From the NCBI GenBank assembly GCA_021784555.1, contig JAJYHY010000016.1, positions 1-46,409 on the forward strand: DNA of 46,409 bases, given 5' to 3'. Positions within the stretch are counted from its first letter, which is position 1. Each line of letters begins with the position of its first letter. Of the stretch, positions 1 to 8,054 are shown one piece after another. Source of the stretch: a bacterium (GTDB lineage: Bacteria > Verrucomicrobiota > Verrucomicrobiia > Limisphaerales > UBA8199). A model generated the notes under the pieces. That model saw only the letters and a program-made list of their open reading frames with translations. It was not told the DNA's origin and ran no database searches. Made by a program: the position numbers and the translations under genes.

Positions 1-553
1 CCCCGGCCCCAACAATGCACAAGCAGCGCGGGATATGATCAATCTGCAGGATGGTGTCGGAATCCCGGATACAGCCATTGAATGGGATGCCGGGCGGGTG
101 GGCGGGATAAGAGCCCGTGGCAATAAGGATGTTCTCCCCATACAATACCTGGCGCTCCGCTCCAACTACTTCGACCCGATGCGGGTCAAGGAACCGGCCA
201 AAACCAAAATAAAGATCGACCTTCTTCCGCAGCAATTCCAGGCGCAAGTCTTCGCCTTCGGTGTTCACCACATACCGCTCCCGGAACAAGAAATCCGCCG
301 CGCTGGGATCATGCGCCAGCTTTCGCTCCACGCTATACAACCCCTTGTATTGTTCACCCGAAAGGTAGAGAGCGGTTTCCTTGAGCGTTTTCGAAGGAAG
401 CGTCCCGGTGTTCACCCCAGCCCCGCCCACGCGACTGGACTTCTCCACCACGGCGACCTTGAAGCCGTGATACGCGGCATGGACGGCCGCCTTTTCGCCG
501 GCCGGCCCGGAGCCGAGAATAACGAGATCATACTGGTTCAGCGCCGATTTCAA
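1..553 (-). CDS. sthA: Soluble pyridine nucleotide transhydrogenase, N-terminal part (cut by window edge)
   Basis: The reverse strand encodes an open frame running off the left edge. It opens with YDLVILGSGPAGEKAA, the FAD-binding Rossmann motif of the pyridine nucleotide-disulfide oxidoreductases, and reaches a second dinucleotide motif (CIVGAG) at the window end. The segment that carries the redox CxxxxC in lipoamide dehydrogenase or glutathione reductase reads GGAGVNTGTLPSK here and has no cysteine. This argues against a disulfide reductase and for the Si-specific NAD(P)+ transhydrogenase, which moves hydride between NADPH and NAD+ in the cytosol. No ATG fits; the TTG at 553 puts the usual handful of residues before YDLV, and a TTG at 580 is the alternative. 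Neither has a clear ribosome site. It begins 17 bases after the upstream toxin-like gene and is probably co-transcribed with it. The family is clear; the exact substrate is less so. Confidence 0.8.
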   Translation of the reverse strand, partial: MKSALNQYDLVILGSGPAGEKAAVHAAYHGFKVAVVEKSSRVGGAGVNTGTLPSKTLKETALYLSGEQYKGLYSVERKLAHDPSAADFLFRERYVVNTEGEDLRLELLRKKVDLYFGFGRFLDPHRVEVVGAERQVLYGENILIATGSYPAHPPGIPFNGCIRDSDTILQIDHIPRCLCIVGAG

Positions 554-569
554 TGCTTTGGGAATGAAC

Positions 570-932
570 CTAAGGCACAAATCCGCAAACGCAACTGAGT
601 GCGGTCTCAGCCGCCGGCCAATCGTAATATTGATGGTACTGTTCTTCGGTGATGGCCGGAGGGTTCTCGGCTTTCCTGACCGCATGAGGTGAAACATAGA
701 AGAGCCGGTGCTTTCTAAAGGGGCGAACGACGAGGAAGAAGCGCCAACCGCGCAGCCCCGGGTGCTCGAAACCGCCACACGGCCCGATCCGAGGGTGCTT
801 GCCAAGGAGAGCGCGGCTAGCTTCCACCGCCTCCAAGTAACGTTCGGCTACCTCTCGACCGGCGTGAGTGATGTACCATTCGGACCGGCGCTCGATGTCG
901 GCAATGAAATAGTCCGCCTTGCGGACGTTCAT
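570..932 (-). CDS. Solitary ParE/RelE-family toxin-like protein with aberrant C-terminus
   Basis: This 120-residue frame starts at an internal ATG (MNVRKADYF...), because the codons before it do not look coding. Residues 4-75 follow the RelE/ParE toxin fold pattern: ADYFIADIERRSEWY, then AERYLEAVEA, LLGKHPRIGP, and the strand segment WRFFLVVRPFRKHRLFY. Family toxins act on ribosomes, mRNA or gyrase. From residue 76 the sequence no longer resembles the family, which normally continues with a short beta strand and a basic tail. The end may therefore be frameshifted, or borrowed from the region leading into the transhydrogenase. No antitoxin is next to it: only 31 bases separate its start from the ligase gene upstream. 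It may be an inactive relic or be controlled from elsewhere. The fold is well supported; activity is doubtful. Confidence 0.6.
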   Translation of the reverse strand: MNVRKADYFIADIERRSEWYITHAGREVAERYLEAVEASRALLGKHPRIGPCGGFEHPGLRGWRFFLVVRPFRKHRLFYVSPHAVRKAENPPAITEEQYHQYYDWPAAETALSCVCGFVP

Positions 933-963
933 CGCCGCGAACCGTACGGAGCTAATCCAGCGG

Positions 964-2214
964 TCAGACCTCAAACAGCCGCCCTTGCGCCAGGCAGGAG
1001 CAGAGCCGGTCATAAACTTCTTCAAGCGTCGTCCGGCTCGGCGCACGAGCCGCCGCGTGCAGGATGCGCCGGGCCAACGTCCCTTGTTCGAGGATGAGCT
1101 GCAATGGGCGTCCGGCGGCAGGCGGCTTGGACCACCGGCGCGCCAGGGTCTCTTTCAAGAGCCAGCGCCAAAGTTCCCTGGCGGAGATTGACCGTTCGTG
1201 CGCGAGGCCGAAGATCTGAAGAAAGGCGGTATCCGAAATGAGGGCCTCCTCCGCCTGGTTCATCGTGGCCAGAAAGATCGTTTCGAGGGTCTCGGTAGGG
1301 ATGGCTTGCTGGAAGGGGAGATCCGTCCAGGGGTCTTGCACCAGGCGTTGCACCAAGGCCTGAACGGCGCCAGCTATGGCGACATCCGCCTGGGGAGATT
1401 CCTGCACGTCCAGCAACCGGATTTCAATGGTGTTCCGTTCAAAGCGGGCGATGGCGCCCCGGGCGTTGAGCCACTCGTTCTGAAGAGTGCCATCGGGGTC
1501 AAAAGGGGCGATGTCGCGATACATCCGCTGGAGAATCTGGGTCTCGTAATCGCGTTGCGAAAAGACCGGTTCCGGAATGACTTTGCCGGTGACCGAAAGA
1601 ATTCTGGCGCAATTGGCACGATAGGCATTGAGACGGTTGTCGAGGCAGCCGGTCGCGCCGCCATCCTGAAATGGCGAGCTGGCGGCCAGCGCGGGCAGGA
1701 GCGGGAGGACCAACCGGATAGCGGCATGGAGCCGGCCAAACTCGGCATCGTCGCTAAAAGGAAAATTCAGATGACAGCTTTGGAGGTTGGACCAGCCGTG
1801 GCCGCGGCAATCGAACACGCGGTCAAAGGCCCGATAGACCGGGTTATAGTCGTGCGGCCAGAGACGTGTCTCCCGGGCGGGGTCCATCCAGGGGTGCATG
1901 GCCGTCGGCATAAGGCGCGCCCCGAATGCTTCCAAGAGTTTGTTGATGTGACGCACCTCGGCCTGAAACTTTTCAGCGACACCGGCCAGGCTGGCGACTG
2001 GCCCATTCGTCTTGATCTCAATGAGGTGCAGCGCCAGTTCATTCGACCAAGCCATCTCGCCGCGCTCCACTTCCGATTGATAAGCGCCGCATTCGGCCCG
2101 GATGAGCTGATCGGCAATGGGGCGCACGCAGAGCGTCTGCGCATCGACGATCATATACTCCAGTTCGATGCCCAGCCCGGAGAACAAGCCAAAGGGCGGA
2201 GGCAAGGCGCTCAT
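964..2214 (-). CDS. GCS2-type carboxylate-amine ligase (glutamate-cysteine ligase family 2)
   Basis: This 416-residue protein belongs to the glutamine-synthetase-fold glutamate-cysteine ligase family 2 (YbdK-like). Diagnostic stretches are GIELEYMIVD near residue 14 (metal/ATP-binding glutamates), SNELALHLIEIKTNGP near 57, MHPWMD near 105 and WSNLQSCHLNFPF near 140. Family members use ATP to join a carboxylate, usually glutamate, to an amine. Its start overlaps the stop of the RimK-like gene by four bases (ATGA), so the two are translationally coupled and probably act on one substrate. It is somewhat longer than the roughly 370 residues typical of YbdK. No glutathione synthetase partner is visible, so the product need not be gamma-glutamylcysteine. 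The protein is soluble, with no signal peptide. The family is confident; the substrate is unknown. Confidence 0.85.
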   Translation of the reverse strand: MSALPPPFGLFSGLGIELEYMIVDAQTLCVRPIADQLIRAECGAYQSEVERGEMAWSNELALHLIEIKTNGPVASLAGVAEKFQAEVRHINKLLEAFGARLMPTAMHPWMDPARETRLWPHDYNPVYRAFDRVFDCRGHGWSNLQSCHLNFPFSDDAEFGRLHAAIRLVLPLLPALAASSPFQDGGATGCLDNRLNAYRANCARILSVTGKVIPEPVFSQRDYETQILQRMYRDIAPFDPDGTLQNEWLNARGAIARFERNTIEIRLLDVQESPQADVAIAGAVQALVQRLVQDPWTDLPFQQAIPTETLETIFLATMNQAEEALISDTAFLQIFGLAHERSISARELWRWLLKETLARRWSKPPAAGRPLQLILEQGTLARRILHAAARAPSRTTLEEVYDRLCSCLAQGRLFEV

Positions 2215-3677
2215 GAGGGGATGCCCAGGCGCCGACGTTCCAACCGCTGGAGAAAGACTTCCATGATGCGCCGGTAAAGCTCGTCTTTCAAAACCGCATC
2301 TTCGAACCCGGCCTGAATCGTCGGGTTATCGTTGACCTCAATGACGTAGCACTTGCGTCCCACCTGCTTCAAATCGACCCCGTAAAGCCCGTCGCCTATT
2401 AGGTTCGCCGCCTTGAGGGCGGTGCGCACGACCGCGACGGGTGCCAGCTCAACCGGGAGCGTTTTGACTCGCCCATAACTCTCCTGGTTGTTGTCGTCAC
2501 GGTGGATAATCTGCCAGTGCTGGCGCGCCATGTAGTAGCGGCAGGCATAGAGCGGTTTCCGATCAAAAACCCCGATGCGCCAGTCAAAGGGCGTGGCCAG
2601 GAATTCCTGGGCGACAACCAAGTCGGATTTTTCGAGCAAGGCCGCCGCTTGGGGCCCGACATCGGCCTGGCAATCGACCTTGACCACGCCCTGGCTAAAG
2701 GAGCTGTCGGGTTGCTTAAGGATGCAGGGCAAACCGAGCTGGGGGACGATGTCATCGACGTTGTCGCGGTGAACAATGAGCGTCTTGGGCGTGGGGATCT
2801 CGTGGTGGTCGAGCAGCTCAGCCAGATAGACCTTGTTGCAGCATCGGAGGATCGATTCCGGGCTATCGACCACGACCAGGCCCTCCGCAACGGCACGCCG
2901 CGAAAAGCGGTAAGTGTGGTGGTTGACAGCGGTGGTTTCGCGAATAAAGAGCGCGTCGAATTCCGCAATACGCCCGAGATCCTCCCGGTCAATGATCTCG
3001 GTGTCCATGTCCAGGGCGGTGGCGGCCTTGACGAAGCGTTTGATGGCCGGCTCATCCGAGGCCCATTCCTTGCTCTTGGGGTCATAGAGGATAGCCAGGT
3101 CGTAGCGATGAATGGCCTGGCGCTCCACCGAGAATCGGCGGGCGGCAAAGTATTCGGACGCCACCTGCATGACGAAGTCATGGTGTTCGTCGGGGATATC
3201 GTTGGCCGGGATCGGACTGATGCTTTGCAGGTCCCACTGGTCGGTGCGCAGGAATTGGGCGCGGAGGAAAGGGGCCTGGAAGAGCTTGAAAAGCTGGGAG
3301 CTGAGCCGCTCGTATTTCTCTTCCAGGTTCTCGCCGAAGTAAATGCTCAAGGTGAATTTCCGCGCGCGAACCCCTTCCAAACTCTTCTGGATTAGTTCCT
3401 CCAGGTCGTCGGACATGAGCCGGGTGATGGAAGGGGATTTCATGTCCTGGATGGTCGAGATGCTGGGAATCGGCTTGTGGCCTCGGGCCCCAGCCAGAAG
3501 CGAGACGTAATAGCCCTCGCTTTGATAGCGGTAGGAGCGGCAGCAGTTGAACACCTTGGTCGCGGGCAGGTCGGCGTAACGCGCCTCGACCAGGTAGGAA
3601 CGGGCGGGAACGACTTCAGCCCCGCCCACGGCCAGGGGCCATTGTTCAGGATCATCCACCACAATGAGAATTGGCAT
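2211..3677 (-). CDS. RimK-like ATP-grasp ligase with RLAN N-terminal domain
   Basis: This 488-residue protein has the two-part build of the RimK family with an RLAN domain. The N-terminal 150 or so residues (ILIVVDDPEQWPL, YRYQSEGYYVSLLAGARGHK) match the RimK-like ATP-grasp N-terminal domain. From about residue 200 comes the ATP-grasp ligase: a CNKVYLAELL lid helix, LPCILKQPDSSFSQG as the ATP-binding loop, VAQEFLATPFDWRIGV, and the metal-binding VIEVNDNPTIQAG near 450. RimK-type enzymes form amide bonds between an acyl-phosphate and an amino group, often adding glutamate to a protein or small molecule. The GCS2 ligase follows with a four-base overlap, and a C39-like protein lies 44 bases upstream. 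This points to a short pathway making or trimming an amino-acid conjugate, but the substrate cannot be read from the sequence. Confidence 0.85.
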   Translation of the reverse strand: MPILIVVDDPEQWPLAVGGAEVVPARSYLVEARYADLPATKVFNCCRSYRYQSEGYYVSLLAGARGHKPIPSISTIQDMKSPSITRLMSDDLEELIQKSLEGVRARKFTLSIYFGENLEEKYERLSSQLFKLFQAPFLRAQFLRTDQWDLQSISPIPANDIPDEHHDFVMQVASEYFAARRFSVERQAIHRYDLAILYDPKSKEWASDEPAIKRFVKAATALDMDTEIIDREDLGRIAEFDALFIRETTAVNHHTYRFSRRAVAEGLVVVDSPESILRCCNKVYLAELLDHHEIPTPKTLIVHRDNVDDIVPQLGLPCILKQPDSSFSQGVVKVDCQADVGPQAAALLEKSDLVVAQEFLATPFDWRIGVFDRKPLYACRYYMARQHWQIIHRDDNNQESYGRVKTLPVELAPVAVVRTALKAANLIGDGLYGVDLKQVGRKCYVIEVNDNPTIQAGFEDAVLKDELYRRIMEVFLQRLERRRLGIPS

Positions 3678-3721
3678 AGTAGAAAAAGAACAGAAGATGC
3701 GCTTTCCCGAAGACAGCGGCT

Positions 3722-4444
3722 CTATCGAGGCTCGATAATCAGCAGATTGGCGTCGTAGGTGACGATTCCCAGAAGAATGGCGCAGATCAGCCGGTCCGTC
3801 CCCACCGCGTACTGGTGCGTGTCGGAGACCGGGTTCGGCAGCAACGGGTCGGAAATCTGCACCAAGCGGTTTTCCCGGTCATATCCGGACAGGACAACGA
3901 AATGGCCCGTGGGAAAGCCGCGAACGTCATCGTAGTCGGACGTGGGGCCAAACTCCCGGTTTGAGCGGTAAAGATAAGTCGCGCTCAACCCGGTGAGAAT
4001 CGGCAGCGAGCGATTGAGATATTTCCGGATCAGCCCCGAGTTGAGGTCTTCGAAGCGCAGTTGACCCCCCAACTCGATAAAGCGCAGGTAAGCGTCAATC
4101 GAGACGCGCAGCCGGGCGCCCGTCTTGAAATGGCGTTGGGCGCTCAATTTCGCCGCGATCTCCGGCAGCGACAGCGAGAACCACGCCGGGTCAAACACGT
4201 TCAAGTTATAGGAATAGATCCGGGCGCGGTAACCCAAACGCAGCGCATGGCAACCCAGCAGCACCGCCAGCGTCCCCCCGCCCGGCAGCCGGGGCACGTC
4301 CCGGATAACCTTTTCGAGCGGGATTCGGTGGCCGAAGTAACGGTAAACCGCGTGCAGACACGTCGGACCGCACGTCTCGTCATTCGGTTGGGGTTGAATG
4401 TTGAGATCGAGCTTTACGCCCATTTTCGACGACAATAGCGCCAT
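3722..4444 (-). CDS. C39-like papain-fold cysteine peptidase or amidase
   Basis: The protein has 240 residues from the ATG at 4444. That start is preferred over a GTG nine bases upstream because AAAGG lies ten bases before it. Near the N-terminus QPQPNDETCGPTCLHAVYR gives the peptidase C39-like signature: a glutamine for the oxyanion hole, Cys25 as probable nucleophile, and a second cysteine at 29. GHFVVLSGYD near residue 190 supplies the catalytic His, and SDPLLPNP follows with the Asp. There is no signal peptide or membrane segment, so it is probably cytosolic. It lies 44 bases upstream of the RLAN-RimK gene and reads the same way as the two ligases. It may release, transfer or trim the product they make. 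Fold and active site are clear; the reaction is inferred. Confidence 0.75.
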   Translation of the reverse strand: MALLSSKMGVKLDLNIQPQPNDETCGPTCLHAVYRYFGHRIPLEKVIRDVPRLPGGGTLAVLLGCHALRLGYRARIYSYNLNVFDPAWFSLSLPEIAAKLSAQRHFKTGARLRVSIDAYLRFIELGGQLRFEDLNSGLIRKYLNRSLPILTGLSATYLYRSNREFGPTSDYDDVRGFPTGHFVVLSGYDRENRLVQISDPLLPNPVSDTHQYAVGTDRLICAILLGIVTYDANLLIIEPR

Positions 4445-4618
4445 TTGACGCACGCCTTTCTATCACATTTCCGCCGCCCCGCAATACCTGGTAAAGGATT
4501 TCCACGGCCCAGCGCAAGGGTGGATTGATGGAGCCCAGAGGTCTGAGCAAACAATCAGCTTCTCGCGATTTTGAGAAAACCTCTCGTGGATTCACCATTC
4601 GAGGTGGTGGCGGATCGG

Positions 4619-4766
4619 GGATTGGCCGGCCGAGAAAAGGTGCGAACTGCGGGGTGCATCCGGGGAGTCGGTCGGGACGTTCAAACCAGCCTCACAAAAA
4701 ATGTCCCACCTGGGACATCGGATTGGCCGGCCGAGAAAGTGCCAATTGCGGAGATGCATCCAGGAG
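4619..4766. repeat. Two imperfect direct repeats of about 48 bp flanking a palindrome
   Basis: The gap 4445-4791 holds no gene. It contains two related copies of a sequence starting GGATTGGCCGGCCGAGAAA, at 4619-4667 and 4720-4766. They are about 101 bases apart and differ at a few positions and one base in length. Between them lies the palindrome ATGTCCCACCTGGGACAT (4701-4718). The same palindrome, with a similar flank, recurs near 43590, so this looks like a dispersed repeat family. Only two copies are present here and nothing suggests CRISPR. Confidence 0.65.
4695..4718 (-). terminator. Probable intrinsic terminator of lon
   Basis: Read on the minus strand, the palindrome (8-base arms ATGTCCCA/TGGGACAT, two-base centre) is followed directly by a run of six T. 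It lies about 75 bases downstream of the lon stop codon. A short GC-containing stem followed by a T tract is the usual form of a rho-independent terminator. The two-base centre is too tight for a normal loop, so the real loop would be larger and the stem shorter. Confidence 0.45.
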
Positions 4767-4791
4767 CCGGCTCGCGAGGCACGCAGAGGGC

Positions 4792-7263
4792 CTAGCCGTT
4801 TGCGGATTCAGACGCCACCGCCTCTGGTCTCTTCTCCAGCGCATTTTCCAGCACCTGGTCCACCGTTTCCGCAGGGACGAATTTGACCGCGCTTTTGACT
4901 TCGCCGGGCAGATCGGGCAAGTCCTTTTCGTTGAGCTTGGGGATGAGGACGCATTGGATGCCGGCCCGGAGGGCGGCGAGCGACTTCTCCTTCAACCCGC
5001 CGATCGGCAGCACCAGGCCGCGCAGGGTGATTTCGCCGGTCATCGCGACATCATTTCGCACCGGCGTATTGCTGAAGAGTGATGCGATGGCGGTGAACAT
5101 GGCCACGCCCGCGGAGGGGCCGTCCTTGGGCACGGCGCCGCTGGGGACATGCACATGGATGTCAGTGTCTTTGAAGGCGCCCGGTTCGATGCCCAGTTCC
5201 CTGACTCGAGTTCGCACCAGGCTCAAGGCGGCCTGGGCTGATTCCTTCATCACTTCGCCGATGTGGCCCGTCAGGATCAGGGTGCCTTTGCCCGGATAGC
5301 GGGTGGCCTCAACGTGGAGCACCTCTCCCCCGACCGGCGTGAAAGCCAGACCGGTCACCACGCCCGGCTTGCTGGTTTTGAGCCGGGTCTCGCGCACGTA
5401 GCGGGGCGGGCCGAGCAGTTCCTGGGTGAGTTCCGGTGTGACGCTGACTTTCTCGCATTCATCCCGTGCCACGCGTGCGGTGATGGCCCGGCAGATAGCG
5501 CCAAGCTGCCGTTCCAGCTCGCGCACGCCCGCCTCGTGGGTGTAGTCGCCAATGATTCGCTTGAGGGCCTCGTCCTGGAAGACGCATTGTGCCGCCTTCA
5601 GGCCGTTTTCCTCGACTTGGCGCTTGACAAGGTATTGCCTGGCAATCTCCAGCTTTTCCCGTTCCGTGTAGCCGGGGATTTCGATGACCTCCATCCGGTC
5701 GCGCAAGGCCGGAGGGACAGGGTCCATATAGTTGGCCGTCGAGATGAAAATTACCTGGGACAGATCGAAGGGCACGTCCACGTAGCGGTCCACGAAGGTG
5801 TTGTTCTGCCGGGGATCGAGCACTTCGAGCAGCGCGCTGGCGGGGTCGCCGCGAAAATCCGCGCCGATCTTGTCCACTTCATCGAGCATGATGACCGGAT
5901 TGCGCGTGCCCAGCCGGCGCAGTTCCTGGATGATGCGCCCCGGCATGGAGCCGATGTAAGTGCGGCGATGCCCGCGAATCTCGGCTTCATCGCGGATGCC
6001 CCCCAGGCTCATCCGGGAGAACTTGCGTCCGAGGGCGTCGGCAATGGACTGGCCAAGGCTGGTCTTGCCGACGCCGGGCGGGCCGAGAAAACAGAGGATG
6101 GGGCCGCGGCCTTCCGGATTGAGTTTGCGCACGGCGAGGTACTCGATGAGGCGCCGCTTGACCTTTTCCAGGTCGTAGTGGTCGCGGTCTAAAATCTCCT
6201 GAGCGCGTCGCAAGTCGAGTTGGTCGGGGGTCATCTTTGACCACGGCAACTCCACCAGGGTCTCAACGTAGCTCACGATCACGGAGAATTCCGGGCTGGC
6301 CGGAGGGATGACGTTGAGCCGGTTCAGTTCCCGTTCGGCGCTTTCAAGGACTTCCTTAGGCGGCTTGGCCTCCTCCAGGCGCCGCCGCAATTCAGCCACT
6401 TGTACATCGGTGCCGGCAGACTCCTCTCCGAGCTCACGCTGGATGGCTTTGATCTGTTCGCGGAGATAGGCGCGGCGTTGAGCGTCGGAGAACTGAGAGG
6501 CAACGTCTTTCTGGATCTTTTGCTGGAGCCTGGCGATTTCGAGCTGGGCCGAGACCTGCAATTGGACGGCGCGAACGCGTTTGACAACGTCGGTTTCTTC
6601 CAGGAGGTCCTGCTTGGCGGGGACCTCCAGGTTTAGCATGCTGGCCAGAAAATCGGCCAACAGTCCGGGGTCTTGGACGCCCGACAACAGCCCTTGGGCT
6701 TCGTTGGGCACGTCGGTCGAGAGTTCGACCAACTCCTGGGCCGTCTGACGGAGGTTGCGCACCCCTGCTTCCCACTGCTTGTCCTCGGAGGGTGGGGGGG
6801 TGGAGGCCAATTCCCTGACTTCGGCGCGGATGTAGGGATGAGCCGTCAGGACCCGGCCCAGCGCGATGCGGTGCAGCGGCTGAACGACTACCAGCACCCG
6901 ATCTTCGGCCGGGCGCATGAACTTGAGCACTAACGCGGCCACGCCTACCGAGTAGAGGTCCCCTGGCCCCGGATTATCCTGCTCGGCATTGCGTTGGGTG
7001 GCTAGCCCGATGACCTTGTTTTGCGGCAGCGACTCCTCCAGCAGCTTGCGCGAGGAGCCCCGCCCGATAGCTAACGGCACCACCGTGCCGGGGAATATCA
7101 CCATGTTCCGCACCGGGAGGATCGGCAGAACGCCGGGAACCGGAGCGCGTTCGCCGCCCTGGTCTGCGCGAGTGGCCCCGATGATGGACGGGGTGCGCGA
7201 CTCCGCGTCGCTATCCGCCTGGGAAGATTCCATTCCGGGATGTTCTTTGGCAATCATGGTCAT
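4792..7263 (-). CDS. lon: ATP-dependent protease Lon
   Basis: Lon is a cytosolic AAA+ serine protease that degrades misfolded and regulatory proteins. The 823-residue protein has the full family layout: an N-terminal LON substrate domain (LPILPVRNMVIFPGTVVPL near residue 45), a coiled-coil middle, Walker A GPPGVGKT near 395, Walker B VIMLDEVDKIG, and the protease domain. PKDGPSAG carries the catalytic serine near 715, and the lysine lies in GGLKEKSLAA. The start chosen is the ATG at 7263, which overlaps the hsp20 stop as ATGA; an in-frame codon at 7293 would lie inside hsp20. An N-terminal stretch of about 35 polar residues precedes the LON domain. Pairing with a small heat shock protein fits a proteostasis operon. 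Confidence 0.95.
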   Translation of the reverse strand: MTMIAKEHPGMESSQADSDAESRTPSIIGATRADQGGERAPVPGVLPILPVRNMVIFPGTVVPLAIGRGSSRKLLEESLPQNKVIGLATQRNAEQDNPGPGDLYSVGVAALVLKFMRPAEDRVLVVVQPLHRIALGRVLTAHPYIRAEVRELASTPPPSEDKQWEAGVRNLRQTAQELVELSTDVPNEAQGLLSGVQDPGLLADFLASMLNLEVPAKQDLLEETDVVKRVRAVQLQVSAQLEIARLQQKIQKDVASQFSDAQRRAYLREQIKAIQRELGEESAGTDVQVAELRRRLEEAKPPKEVLESAERELNRLNVIPPASPEFSVIVSYVETLVELPWSKMTPDQLDLRRAQEILDRDHYDLEKVKRRLIEYLAVRKLNPEGRGPILCFLGPPGVGKTSLGQSIADALGRKFSRMSLGGIRDEAEIRGHRRTYIGSMPGRIIQELRRLGTRNPVIMLDEVDKIGADFRGDPASALLEVLDPRQNNTFVDRYVDVPFDLSQVIFISTANYMDPVPPALRDRMEVIEIPGYTEREKLEIARQYLVKRQVEENGLKAAQCVFQDEALKRIIGDYTHEAGVRELERQLGAICRAITARVARDECEKVSVTPELTQELLGPPRYVRETRLKTSKPGVVTGLAFTPVGGEVLHVEATRYPGKGTLILTGHIGEVMKESAQAALSLVRTRVRELGIEPGAFKDTDIHVHVPSGAVPKDGPSAGVAMFTAIASLFSNTPVRNDVAMTGEITLRGLVLPIGGLKEKSLAALRAGIQCVLIPKLNEKDLPDLPGEVKSAVKFVPAETVDQVLENALEKRPEAVASESANG

Positions 7264-7679
7264 GCGGGCAGACGCAGGGGAAGATACACCCATAGCAAAC
7301 CGTTGCGCTGTTGAGCCGTGACGCGCTCCGGCTCGACCTCCGCCGGCAGCAATATGTCGCGCTCAAAGCAGCCATAGTCGATTTCCATCGACAGCACCTG
7401 GAGGGCAGTTTCTTCTATGCCGCTGGGCTCCGGCGGCTCGCGTCGGCCCCCAATCCGCAATCGACGCGGCTCGACGCGCAAATTCAGCGTCTCCTTCTCC
7501 ATGCCCGCCAGATCCACACATACGACGATCTGCCTGCTATAGAGGTACATGTTCAGCGCCGGGCGCCACGCCTGGGCCGGCCCAAACTGGGAAAACTGAA
7601 TCTGCGTTAGTTGATAAACAATCTCGCCCAAGCGGCTGTGTAACCTCTTCAAATGGATGTTCTGCGTGTCTTCTTCCAC
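7260..7679 (-). CDS. Small heat shock protein (Hsp20/alpha-crystallin family)
   Basis: This 139-residue protein has an alpha-crystallin domain from about residue 40. The strand NMYLYSRQIVVCVDLAGMEKE matches the usual Y-x3-L-x2-P/AG region, followed by LRIGGRREPPEP and the C-terminal strand block ERVTAQQRNGLLWVYLPL (the family's G-V-L/I-x-I/V-x-x-P region). Small heat shock proteins hold unfolding proteins in a soluble state for ATP-driven chaperones or proteases. Translation appears to begin at a GTG (7679) without a strong ribosome site. The stop overlaps the lon start by four bases, so chaperone and protease are co-translated. No convincing heat-shock promoter or CIRCE-type dyad was found upstream. 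Confidence 0.85.
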   Translation of the reverse strand: MEEDTQNIHLKRLHSRLGEIVYQLTQIQFSQFGPAQAWRPALNMYLYSRQIVVCVDLAGMEKETLNLRVEPRRLRIGGRREPPEPSGIEETALQVLSMEIDYGCFERDILLPAEVEPERVTAQQRNGLLWVYLPLRLPA

Positions 7680-8054
7680 AGTTTAGCAATATGGCCTATT
7701 CGCCGATGGATCGCCAGGTATATGATTTGCCCCCGGGGAAGCTGTAGGCGCGTCTTAGTCGGGCCGCCAATTGTTCCCACCGGCAGTGATGTAATTGGAC
7801 GGCGAACCTCAGCGGCCCAAGCCCGCCTCATGCCGCCCGGGCACCCTCCCTGCCGCGGCCTCCACGAACCGTCCTGAAAGCAGCGCATCCGTTCCCCGGC
7901 CGCCGCTGAAGCTGGGCCTTAATGGGGGAGGAGGCACCACACAAGATTCTGAGATGCGCGCAGCGCCGAACCGGGCCGCAAAGCCGTAGAATTGATTTGC
8001 CATCGCGATTGGGTTCTGGAAAGGTTTGGAGGCAATTTGAGCAGTGCGCGAACG
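7680..8054. other. Divergent intergenic region, no gene seen
   Basis: These 375 bases separate hsp20 (minus) from the long plus-strand operon and must hold both promoters. No persuasive -35/-10 pair or long dyad was recognised. Small open frames here have no family resemblance. GGAGG at 8028-8032 lies four bases before an in-frame TTG (8037), which could be an alternative start for the next gene. Confidence 0.5.

Noticed and set aside
1198-2277. 359-codon plus-strand open frame
   Set aside because: Antisense of the GCS2 ligase gene, which has clear family motifs on the minus strand; this frame has none.
4619-4766. Possible CRISPR array
   Set aside because: Only two imperfect copies and one spacer that is itself a palindrome; no cas genes nearby.
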